Assembly (NCBI GenBank): GCA_045599385.1
Contig: JAZRVW010000071.1
Coordinates: 1-13,026 of the forward strand
Origin: F23-B02 sp045599385
GTDB lineage: Bacteria; Bacillota; Clostridia; Oscillospirales; Oscillospiraceae
Direction: 5' to 3'
DNA length: 13,026 bases
Both the position numbers and the translations under genes were made by a program. This document shows, piece after piece, positions 1 to 5,065 of this stretch; positions within the stretch are counted from its first letter, which is position 1, and the number at the start of each line of letters is the position of its first letter. The notes beneath the pieces are model-generated. The model did not search any database and was not told the DNA's origin. It saw nothing but the letters and a program-made list of their open reading frames with translations.

Positions 1-193
1 GGAGAACGATAGCACCGCGGACCTGCTGGTCTGCGTGACGGCCGTCAACACCGAGCTTTACGTGGAGCTCGACGGTTTCGTCGAACTTTGCCTTGCTTGC
101 CTTAATTACCAGGCCAAATGCCTCCATGGGATCATAGAGGGCCTGCTTGTCAATGAGCTTTGCGCTCTCTTTATAATTTTTACCTCTAAACAA
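1..193 (-). CDS. rplA: 50S ribosomal protein L1, N-terminal part (cut by window start)
   Basis: This is the first 64 codons of ribosomal protein L1, the protein of the mobile L1 stalk that binds 23S rRNA near the E site and can also repress its own mRNA. The opening residues FRGKNYKESAKLIDK, followed by YDPMEAFGLVIKASKAKF and ETVELHVKLGVD, are typical of bacterial L1. The rest of the gene lies outside the window. The likely start is TTG at 193-191, because a perfect AGGAGG lies 8 bases upstream and no ATG or GTG in this frame fits the conserved N-terminus. It is the last gene seen in the rpmG-secE-nusG-rplK-rplA operon. It is separated from rplK by an unusually long gap of 224 bases that holds candidate RNA structures. 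I am confident of the identity; the TTG start is an inference from the ribosome binding site and family alignment. Confidence 0.93.
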   Translation of the reverse strand, partial: MFRGKNYKESAKLIDKQALYDPMEAFGLVIKASKAKFDETVELHVKLGVDGRHADQQVRGAIVL

Positions 194-260
194 TTTCGTT
201 TCCTCCTAATAATGTGGTTGAGACGGAATTAAGTAAACGATGATTAATTCGGTGAAAGCA

Positions 261-357
261 GGCTGCGAGGGATTTTGAGTTCCAAAAAGGCAGCTTTTCC
301 GCAGGAATACTTTGTGTATTTCAAGGAAAAGTAACGCATTTGGGGCTCAAAACAGCC
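261..357 (-). repeat. Large imperfect palindromic element between rplK and rplA
   Basis: Nested inverted repeats fold this stretch into one long hairpin. The arms are GGCTG (261-265) with CAGCC (353-357), TTTTGAG (273-279) with CTCAAAA (346-352), CTTTTCC (294-300) with GGAAAAG (325-331), and AATAC (306-310) with GTATT (316-320) around a 5-base loop. It contains no gene. It sits in the transcribed spacer upstream of the rplA ribosome binding site, and no T-run follows it on the minus strand, so it is not a standard terminator. The shape suggests a dispersed intergenic palindrome or MITE-like insertion, or an RNA processing site. The pairing is seen directly; the nature of the element is inferred. 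A genome search for further copies would decide. Confidence 0.45.
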
Positions 358-377
358 GCAGGATGCCGAAAGCGAAT

Positions 378-405
378 TGGTCAGCGGTTACTTGAAACCT
401 CCCAC
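378..405 (-). promoter_or_regulatory. Candidate ribosomal protein L1 binding site (autoregulatory leader of rplA)
   Basis: Just after the rplK stop codon the minus strand reads GTGGGAGG, a short hairpin (GGTT at 399-396 with AACC at 389-386, loop TCAAGT), then GCTGACCA. TGG (404-402) can pair with CCA (380-378), leaving an asymmetric internal loop rich in G and A. L1 is known to repress translation by binding an mRNA site that imitates its 23S rRNA site, with a conserved GGA-type internal loop between two short helices. Both the position, between rplK and rplA, and the motif fit that model. The outer helix is only three base pairs, so the call is tentative. Confidence 0.5.
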
Positions 406-417
406 GTTTGCCTTTCC

Positions 418-843
418 TCAGTCGCCTACGAGTACGCCCATGGAACGGCAGGTGCCTGCGATCATGCTCATTGCACTCTCAATATCGGTGCAGTTGAGGT
501 CGGGCATCTTCTGTTCTGCGATCTTGCGAAGATCTTCCTTGCTGATGGTTGCAACCTTGTCTCTCTGGGGGACGCCGGAAGCAGTGTCGATACCGCATGC
601 CTTCTTGATGAGCAGTGCTGCAGGGGGAGTCTTGGTAACGAAGGTGAAGCTGCGGTCGGAGTAAACGGTGATAACGACAGGGATCATCATGCCCATGTCG
701 CCCTTAGTGCGCTCGTTAAAATCCTTGGTGAACTGGCCGATATTTACGCCGTACTGACCAAGTGCGGGACCTACAGGGGGAGCCGGAGTTGCCTTGCCTG
801 CGGGAACCTGGAATCTGACGTATCCAACTACTTTCTGTGCCAT
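418..843 (-). CDS. rplK: 50S ribosomal protein L11
   Basis: L11 binds the GTPase-associated region of 23S rRNA at the base of the L7/L12 stalk. It is the site of thiostrepton action and helps activate RelA-type stringent factors. The 141-residue length is normal for the family. The proline-rich N-terminal segment PPVGPALGQYGVNI (residues 22-35) and the C-terminal rRNA-binding segment with KMPDLNC (112-118) and GTCRSMGV (130-137) are both present, so the protein is complete. The ATG start is supported by AGAGGTG about 7 bases upstream. It follows nusG with a 20-base gap and precedes rplA, the usual operon order. Nothing is unusual in the protein; Cys replaces the more common Ala within the GTARSMG-type motif. 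Confidence 0.98.
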   Translation of the reverse strand: MAQKVVGYVRFQVPAGKATPAPPVGPALGQYGVNIGQFTKDFNERTKGDMGMMIPVVITVYSDRSFTFVTKTPPAALLIKKACGIDTASGVPQRDKVATISKEDLRKIAEQKMPDLNCTDIESAMSMIAGTCRSMGVLVGD

Positions 844-863
844 AAGTGAGCACCTCTTTCTTC

Positions 864-1388
864 TTAATCTTTAATTTCTTCAACCTGGTCAAGATCGAGG
901 TCGACAGGAGTTTCTCTGCCGAACATGGAAACCATGACGCGAATTTTTTCATTCTCAGCGTCAAGCTCCTCAACAACACCGAGGAAGCCGGACAGAGGTC
1001 CGTCAACAACCTTAACAGTGTCGCCAACTGCGAAGCCGATGACGACTTCGTGATGCTCGATGCCCAGGTCATAAATTTCCTGCTCCGTAAGGGGAACGGC
1101 CTTGCCGTCGGAACCTACGAAGCCGGTTGCACCGCGAACGTTGTGGATCAGGTGCCAGCTCTCATCGGTGAGAACCATTTTGCAGAACACGTAACCGGGG
1201 AATATCTTACGCTCATAGGTCTTTTCGCCTGCGTCGGTATACTCGGTAACGGTTTCCATGGGAATTTTTATCTCATGGATAAGATCCGTCATTCTGCGGT
1301 TTTCAGCAGCCTTCATAATTGCTGCGGATACTGCGTTTTCATAACTTGAGTATGTGTGAATCACATACCATTTTGCTTCTTCTGCCAT
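864..1388 (-). CDS. nusG: Transcription termination/antitermination factor NusG
   Basis: NusG binds RNA polymerase across the clamp and affects pausing, and it can link polymerase to Rho or to the ribosome through S10. The N-terminal NGN domain spans about residues 5-110, with WYVIHTYSSYE (7-17), KIFPGYVFCKM (61-71) and NVRGATGFVG (83-92). The C-terminal KOW domain spans about 118-172, with VGDTVKVVDGPLSGFLGVV at 121-139. The length of 174 residues is normal. An AAGGG sequence overlapping the end of secE provides the ribosome binding site, and only 6 bases separate the two genes, so coupled translation is likely. It is the third gene of the operon, between secE and rplK, as in most bacteria. 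Confidence 0.98.
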   Translation of the reverse strand: MAEEAKWYVIHTYSSYENAVSAAIMKAAENRRMTDLIHEIKIPMETVTEYTDAGEKTYERKIFPGYVFCKMVLTDESWHLIHNVRGATGFVGSDGKAVPLTEQEIYDLGIEHHEVVIGFAVGDTVKVVDGPLSGFLGVVEELDAENEKIRVMVSMFGRETPVDLDLDQVEEIKD

Positions 1389-1394
1389 AACTGA

Positions 1395-1667
1395 TTAACC
1401 CTTGCCTGCCAGCTTCGATATTGTATCGACAGCGAGGCGTGCCAGTGTGTCGAAACCGAACAGAACCACGGCGGAAACCGCCATAACGCCCAGAGCTACC
1501 AGGGTGTTGTTGGTGAGCTGCTTGGGGGTGGGCCACTCGACTCTCTTGAGTTCACTTACCATATCGCGAAACCATTTTCCGATACGCTTGAAGAGACCGA
1601 GCTTCTTGTCTTCTTTCTTTACGGCAGCAGTGTTTTTGGGAACAGCTTTTTTCTTTTCGTCAGCCAT
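1395..1667 (-). CDS. secE: Preprotein translocase subunit SecE
   Basis: SecE is the essential small clamp of the SecYEG channel in the cytoplasmic membrane. The 90-residue protein has the single-helix layout of Gram-positive SecE. A Lys-rich cytoplasmic N-terminus (residues 5-30) is followed by the amphipathic segment with the hallmark VEWPTPKQL (43-51), then one membrane helix at about 54-75. The N-terminal extension is a little long and very basic. AAAGGA lies about 9 bases upstream of the ATG. It sits 24 bases downstream of rpmG and immediately upstream of nusG, the conserved neighbour. Confidence 0.97.
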   Translation of the reverse strand: MADEKKKAVPKNTAAVKKEDKKLGLFKRIGKWFRDMVSELKRVEWPTPKQLTNNTLVALGVMAVSAVVLFGFDTLARLAVDTISKLAGKG

Positions 1668-1691
1668 TTTTACACTCGTCCTTTCAGAAAG

Positions 1692-1850
1692 TTACTTGGT
1701 TTCGACGTGCTTTGTGTGCTTTCTGCAGAAGGGGCAATACTTATTGCGCTCAAGCTTTTCGGAAGTATTCTTCTTGTTCTTGATGGTATTGTAGTTTCTC
1801 TGCTTGCACTCATCACATCTCAAAGTGATTTTGACTCTGTTGTCAGCCAT
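1692..1850 (-). CDS. rpmG: 50S ribosomal protein L33
   Basis: This 52-residue gene reads MADNRVKITLRCDECKQRNY at its start and ends with RKHTKHVETK. It is the zinc-binding (C+) form of L33, with CDEC at residues 12-15 and CPFC at 39-42, so it should hold one zinc ion on the large subunit. Many bacteria carry a second, Cys-free paralogue used under zinc limitation; none is visible here. A strong AGGAGGTG lies about 9 bases before the ATG. It is the first gene of the rpmG-secE-nusG-rplK-rplA operon, downstream of the promoter at 1986-2014 and a leader of about 130 bases. Confidence 0.96.
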   Translation of the reverse strand: MADNRVKITLRCDECKQRNYNTIKNKKNTSEKLERNKYCPFCRKHTKHVETK

Positions 1851-1870
1851 ACTTTTCGGCACCTCCTATA

Positions 1871-1931
1871 TTATTTATCCGCGTTTATCGGTGCGGACAT
1901 TTGCCTCCCTGTATGAGACTGTGAGGCACCG
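1871..1931 (-). promoter_or_regulatory. Structured 5' leader of the rpmG operon with a possible mini-ORF
   Basis: The rpmG leader holds two pairing schemes that cannot both form. In one, CGGTGC (minus strand, 1931-1926) pairs with GCACCG (1894-1889). In the other, GCCTC (1927-1923) pairs with GAGGC (1907-1903) and TCCGC (1897-1893) pairs with GCGGA (1882-1878). Inside lies a 9-codon reading frame, MSAPINADK (1900-1871), preceded by GGGAGG but with only 3 bases of spacing, too close for good initiation. The pairings are visible; a regulatory switch is an inference. Confidence 0.3.
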
Positions 1932-1985
1932 TCTGCGGCAAAAAATGCGCGCAAAAAGAAACCTCTCGTCCGACAGGTAATTGAT

Positions 1986-2014
1986 ACTATACCATAAGCC
2001 GAACAAGAGGTCAA
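1986..2014 (-). promoter_or_regulatory. SigA-type promoter of the rpmG-secE-nusG-rplK-rplA operon
   Basis: On the minus strand TTGACC (2014-2009) is followed by exactly 17 bases and then TATAGT (1991-1986). This is a near-consensus housekeeping promoter about 135 bases upstream of rpmG. The region 1851-2152 between rpmG and the next gene (302 bases) holds this promoter, the leader described separately, and 2015-2152, which is T-rich on the plus strand. Confidence 0.85.
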
Positions 2015-2059
2015 GCATTTTTTCCTTATTTATCAATGGTTTTTTGCGTTTTTTGCCGC

Positions 2060-2094
2060 CTGAAAAGCGCTGTTTTCCGCCCTCTTTTCAGCGC
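2060..2094. repeat. Overlapping inverted repeats downstream of the small unknown gene
   Basis: CTGAAAAG (2060-2067) can pair with CTTTTCAG (2084-2091), and GCGCTG (2067-2072) with CAGCGC (2089-2094). It lies between the end of the gene at 2153 and the rpmG promoter, where a terminator for the upstream operon would be expected. No T-run follows on the minus strand (the tract there is A-rich), so it is not a clear intrinsic terminator. Read-through into the rpmG operon is possible. Confidence 0.3.
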
Positions 2095-2152
2095 AACAAT
2101 ATCTTGTGGTTTTTAAACCGTTTTGCCCAACATTTGCGATGAAAGCGTAGGC

Positions 2153-2551
2153 TTATTCTTCAATTTCAAAGCCCTCGGCAAACTGCATTTCGTCAAGCTT
2201 ATAGGTGTCGAGGCTCAGCTCAATGCTCAGCTCCTCGTCCTCAAGATTGCCGCGGTTGCGGTCAATGAAGCTCTGCGCGGCCTTTTCCGCGTCGGCCTCC
2301 CTTGCGAAAACTCCGATGCTGTGGGCATACTCAAAGCCGCTTTCCTCATTGCTCATGTACACCTGTACGTGATACACCGCTTTGCCGTCATACATGTTGT
2401 GCTCAAAGGTGGCAAAGCCCAGAGGATAATCCCTGAAGCCTTCAAGCTTTCTGTATTTTTCAATTGCCTCATCGCGTTTTTTCAGGCTGGAGAAAAAGCC
2501 GAGAGCCTTGACCCCGCCGTTGCAGATATGCTGTAATTCGTAAACCTTCAT
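2153..2551 (-). CDS. Small uncharacterised protein with two similar halves
   Basis: A 132-residue acidic, soluble protein with no signal peptide or membrane helix; I do not recognise a function. The start MKVYELQH, the FRDYP segment and the final DEMQFAEGF faintly recall a small Firmicutes family of unknown function (DUF7336-like); this is from memory and unproved. The protein seems to contain two related units. VYELQH...LGFFSSLKKRDEAIEKYRKLEG (residues 3-38) resembles VYHVQVYMS...IGVFAREADAEKAAQSFIDRNRG (59-101): a beta strand, then G-x-F, then a helix with alternating Ala and acidic residues. Its ATG follows directly after the stop codon of the permease gene (TAA then ATG), with GGGAG inside the end of that gene, so translation is probably coupled. 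It is the last gene of the nucleotidase operon. Confidence 0.75.
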   Translation of the reverse strand: MKVYELQHICNGGVKALGFFSSLKKRDEAIEKYRKLEGFRDYPLGFATFEHNMYDGKAVYHVQVYMSNEESGFEYAHSIGVFAREADAEKAAQSFIDRNRGNLEDEELSIELSLDTYKLDEMQFAEGFEIEE

Positions 2552-3490
2552 TTAAAAAACTCCCAACGTTTTGAATATCAGCGCCCAGCAGAACATGGTG
2601 AAGGAGCAGAGGGCGCTGGTGCAGACCACAATGTCTCCCGCAAGCTCCGCATCGCCGCCCATCTGCTGTGCCATGGTGAAGGAGGCGATTGCGGTGGCGG
2701 AGCCGAAGATTGCAATCATGCCCGCAAACTCAACGCCCCGTATGCCAAAGAGCATGGCGGCGGTGAGGAAAATTCCGGGTATAACAACAAGTCTGCCCAG
2801 GCAGACCTGAATCAAGTCCTTTGCATAACGGCGGAGGCCGTCAAACTTGAAAAACGCACCCAGCAGAAACAGCAGCAGCGGATTTGTCGCCGCGCCTATC
2901 TGTGAAACGGTGCTTTCGATTGCCGCGGGCAGCTTTATATCCAGCAGCAAAAACGCAATTCCGAACACCGTTCCCTGAATAAGCGGATTTTTGATTATCT
3001 CCAGCAGCAGTTTTTTCACCGAGGGCTTTCGGCCGTTGAAAACCTCAAGAGTTATGACCGCAAGAATGTTGAACATGGGCACAACCACGGCAACAAGCAG
3101 CACAACGGCGCCCAGGTCGGCGCCCTGCACAAGCTGCTGGGCAAGGGGTATGCCGATGATGACAAAGTTTGACCTGTAAAGCCCCTGAATCTTTACGCCG
3201 CGCTTGGCGTTTTCCTTTTCCGTCAGCAGCACAAAGCCCAGACTCAGCCCGTAGGCGCAGAGAACGCTCACGGCGGCGAAAAGCAGCAGCTTCGGCTGAA
3301 CGGCGGCAGAAATATCCGAAGCATAAAGGGTGCCGAACAGCATCAGCGGCATGAAATATCTGAACACCAGCTTATTGAGCCTTGGCACGTCCTCGCGCTT
3401 TACGGCACCCAGAACCCTTGCCAGATAGCCCAGCGCCATTATGAGAAAAATCGGCACTACTGCGTTCAGGCAAACCTGAAAATCGCTCAT
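2552..3490 (-). CDS. AEC (auxin efflux carrier) family permease
   Basis: A 312-residue integral membrane protein of the AEC family, which includes bacterial malate, malonate and amino-acid carriers; the substrate here is unknown. It is hydrophobic throughout, with roughly ten helices. The first is at about 8-27 (FQVCLNAVVPIFLIMALGYL). The family-typical elements are LNKLVFRYFMPLMLF near residues 38-52, RSNFVIIGIPL near 106-116 in the first half, and GSATAIASFTMAQQMGGD near 263-280 in the C-terminal half. The length is normal for bacterial members. The ATG overlaps the upstream DUF896 stop codon as ATGA, so the two genes are translationally coupled. Operon partners are a nucleotidase upstream and a small unknown protein downstream, which does not settle the substrate. 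Confidence 0.93.
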   Translation of the reverse strand: MSDFQVCLNAVVPIFLIMALGYLARVLGAVKREDVPRLNKLVFRYFMPLMLFGTLYASDISAAVQPKLLLFAAVSVLCAYGLSLGFVLLTEKENAKRGVKIQGLYRSNFVIIGIPLAQQLVQGADLGAVVLLVAVVVPMFNILAVITLEVFNGRKPSVKKLLLEIIKNPLIQGTVFGIAFLLLDIKLPAAIESTVSQIGAATNPLLLFLLGAFFKFDGLRRYAKDLIQVCLGRLVVIPGIFLTAAMLFGIRGVEFAGMIAIFGSATAIASFTMAQQMGGDAELAGDIVVCTSALCSFTMFCWALIFKTLGVF

Positions 3491-3690
3491 TTCTTTCGCT
3501 GAAGCTTATGCTTTTTTCCGTCGGGAGTCTGGATATAGGTGTTGTCAAGCACCTGCATTGCGCCCTGGCGCCACTCGGCAATATACTCCTTGCGCAGAGC
3601 ATCGCGCTCGGCAATTTCATCTGCGGTAAGCTCGCGCTCCTTTGCGATATGCGCAAGCTCGTTTATGCGTGCAAGTTTACTGTTTTCCAT
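3487..3690 (-). CDS. DUF896 family protein (YnzC-like)
   Basis: A 67-residue helical, charged protein that fits DUF896 along most of its length: LARINELAHIAKERELTADE (residues 6-25), then ALRKEYIAEWRQGAM (31-45), with the basic tail KKHKLQRKK. In B. subtilis the related ynzC lies in the SOS-induced yneA operon, but its biochemical role is not established. Here the partners are a nucleotidase and a permease, and no LexA-like site is evident upstream of the operon. Its ATG shares one base with the nucleotidase stop (TAATG) and its stop overlaps the permease start (ATGA), so all three are probably translated in a coupled way. Confidence 0.88.
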   Translation of the reverse strand: MENSKLARINELAHIAKERELTADEIAERDALRKEYIAEWRQGAMQVLDNTYIQTPDGKKHKLQRKK

Positions 3691-4277
3691 TACTCAATAC
3701 TTCCCAGTTCATCAAGAGTTTTTTCAAAGGCGGGCATGAAGTTTTCGAGGAAGTAGTCAACCTCCATCATGCCATAGGCCCTCAGTGCGCAGAGCGTCTG
3801 CTTTTCGGCGGAAACGAATTCATTGTTGCCCGCCTTGCGCTCCTCGACGCACTTTATGTAGGCGCTCATCTTGTCCGCTGCCTTCACAATATCGTGATAC
3901 TTAAGGGCGGTTTCACCCATAAGCACGGGCTCGAAGGCGCTGCGCATTTCCTGCGGAAGCATGGCAACGAGCTTTTCGTTTGCAATGCCTTCAACGCGGC
4001 GGTAGGCCTCTGTAATCTCCGCGTCATGATATTTGATGGGTGTGGGCAAATCGCCCGTGAGGATTTCCGAGGCATCGTGATAAAGCGCAACGGTGGCGCA
4101 GGCATCGGGGTCGCAGTCAAGACCGAAGATATCGCGGCGGATAACGCCAAGTGCGTGGGCAAGCACGGCAACCATGTGGCTGTGCTCCTGGATATTTTCT
4201 TCTATGGAATTACGCATGAGACTCCAGCGCTGGATATGCCGCATGCGTGAAATAAGGGCGAAAAAGTTGCTGTCCAT
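3690..4277 (-). CDS. yfbR: YfbR-type 5'-deoxynucleotidase (HD domain)
   Basis: YfbR removes the 5'-phosphate from deoxyribonucleoside monophosphates and helps to balance dNTP pools; it acts in the cytoplasm with a divalent metal. The 195 residues align along the whole E. coli-type protein. Present are R17-W18 (substrate selection), the metal ligands H32, H67-D68 and D135, the catalytic-region YHDASE (66-71) and GDLPTPIKY (75-83), and the distal KAAD...AAGNNEF-like block (132-154, here KAGNNEF). It is complete. GGAGA lies 5 bases before the ATG. It is the first gene of a four-gene operon and diverges from carD; its promoter overlaps that of carD. Confidence 0.95.
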   Translation of the reverse strand: MDSNFFALISRMRHIQRWSLMRNSIEENIQEHSHMVAVLAHALGVIRRDIFGLDCDPDACATVALYHDASEILTGDLPTPIKYHDAEITEAYRRVEGIANEKLVAMLPQEMRSAFEPVLMGETALKYHDIVKAADKMSAYIKCVEERKAGNNEFVSAEKQTLCALRAYGMMEVDYFLENFMPAFEKTLDELGSIE

Positions 4278-4310
4278 ATCTTCTCTCCATTCTCTGTTCT
4301 GTAAATTTAA

Positions 4311-4339
4311 ATTTTATCACACTTTTATTTCCCTTGCAA
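4311..4339 (-). promoter_or_regulatory. Promoter of the nucleotidase operon
   Basis: On the minus strand TTGCAA (4339-4334) is followed by exactly 17 bases and then TAAAAT (4316-4311). The expected start near 4304 gives a leader of about 26 bases. The -35 hexamer is self-complementary and is also used by the opposite carD promoter. Confidence 0.75.
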
Positions 4340-4362
4340 CCGCCGCAAAAAAGTGTTATAAT
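4334..4362 (+). promoter_or_regulatory. Promoter of the carD-like gene
   Basis: TTGCAA (4334-4339), exactly 17 bases, then a perfect TATAAT (4357-4362). Transcription should begin near 4369, just before the leader hairpin. It shares its -35 hexamer with the divergent nucleotidase promoter, so one polymerase would exclude the other. Confidence 0.85.
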
Positions 4363-4374
4363 TTATATGCAAAA

Positions 4375-4420
4375 GCGTGTAGTATCGGCGTAAATTGCGC
4401 CTATACTCACGCGGTTTTTT
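4375..4420 (+). promoter_or_regulatory. Terminator-like hairpin in the carD leader
   Basis: GCGTG-T-AGTAT-C-GGCG (4375-4390) pairs with CGCC-T-ATACT-C-ACGC (4398-4412): fourteen base pairs with one bulge and one mismatch around a 7-base loop. Two G's and six T's (4415-4420) follow, and then the GGGAGG ribosome binding site at 4424-4429. This has the form of an intrinsic terminator placed within about 50 bases of the predicted transcription start. It could be an attenuator, or a 5' stabilising stem that only looks like a terminator. No clear antiterminator arm is visible in the short leader. Confidence 0.6.
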
Positions 4421-4436
4421 ATTGGGAGGTACAGCA

Positions 4437-4937
4437 ATGTTTTCGGCGGGCGAAGTTGTTACATACGGAACTCAGGGTATTTGCCGCGTTAAAGAGCTTT
4501 CGGTTATGAAATTCGGCAGCACCAGGGGCGAGTACTATATTCTCATTCCCGTTTACGACCCGAAGTCCGTTGTGTACGTTCCCGCCTCAAAGCCCGCGCT
4601 TGTTGCTAAGATGCGTCCCGTTTTAAGCCGTGAAGAGCTTGACGAGCTCATACTGAAAACCTCCGAAGAAAGCCTTGAGTGGATTGTAGGTGACAGTGAG
4701 CGCAAGGACTACTGCGACAGAGTTCTCAAAAGCGGTGAGCGCGTTGAAATAATGCGCATGATGGAGATGCTGTATCTCCACCGCGAATCGCTGAAGGACC
4801 AGAAAAAGCACTTCCACAACGTTGATGCCCAGTATCTCAAGGCCGCAGAGCGAATGCTCCACGACGAGTTTGCCTTTGTCCTTGGCATAGCCCCTGAGGA
4901 CGTTCCCGATTACATTCAGAGTCACATGATGAAATAA
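4437..4937 (+). CDS. CarD/CdnL-family transcription regulator
   Basis: CarD/CdnL proteins bind the RNA polymerase beta subunit and, in several bacteria, stabilise open promoter complexes. The 166 residues show the N-terminal Tudor-like RNAP-interacting domain, with GEVVTYGTQGICRVKEL (5-21) and YYILIPVYDPKSVVYVP (33-49). A helical C-terminal domain (about 65-165) includes W82 and LKSGERVEIMRMM, the usual pattern of Firmicutes members. The start at 4437 is chosen because GGGAGG lies 7 bases upstream and the domain begins there; an upstream in-frame TTG lies inside the leader hairpin. It is a single-gene transcript ending at the terminator at 4945-4979 and diverges from the nucleotidase operon. 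Confidence 0.93.
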   Translation: MFSAGEVVTYGTQGICRVKELSVMKFGSTRGEYYILIPVYDPKSVVYVPASKPALVAKMRPVLSREELDELILKTSEESLEWIVGDSERKDYCDRVLKSGERVEIMRMMEMLYLHRESLKDQKKHFHNVDAQYLKAAERMLHDEFAFVLGIAPEDVPDYIQSHMMK

Positions 4938-4944
4938 AAGTCAG

Positions 4945-4979
4945 GCCGCTTTTCCGCTTTCGGAAAAGCGGCATTTTTT
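4945..4979 (+). terminator. Intrinsic terminator of the carD-like gene
   Basis: GCCGCTTTTCC (4945-4955) pairs perfectly with GGAAAAGCGGC (4962-4972) around a 6-base loop, followed by a run of six T's. It begins 7 bases after the stop codon. Confidence 0.92.
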
Positions 4980-5003
4980 GTAAGCTGAACAAATTAAAAA
5001 CAA

Positions 5004-5032
5004 TTGTATATTGTCGTGTAATTTGATATAAT
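5004..5032 (+). promoter_or_regulatory. Promoter of the lipid kinase/SPFH/zinc-ribbon/TPM operon
   Basis: TTGTAT (5004-5009), 17 bases, then TATAAT (5027-5032) with an extended TGn immediately before the -10. It looks like a housekeeping promoter. I see no SigW-like -35 (TGAAAC) or -10 (CGTA) in this gap, unlike the B. subtilis pspA-ydjGHI promoter. No second promoter is evident before the three downstream genes. Confidence 0.75.
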
Positions 5033-5065
5033 GCAGTAAAATGTTTTTATCTACAGGAGCACGCC

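Noticed and set aside
1986..2152. A strong intrinsic terminator for the nucleotidase operon
   Set aside because: The inverted repeats at 2060-2094 are followed by A's, not T's, in the minus direction, so I list them only as repeats.
4395..4436. Upstream start (TTG at 4395) for the carD-like gene
   Set aside because: It lies inside the leader hairpin, has no ribosome binding site, and would add residues that do not belong to the CarD domain. ATG at 4437 has GGGAGG.
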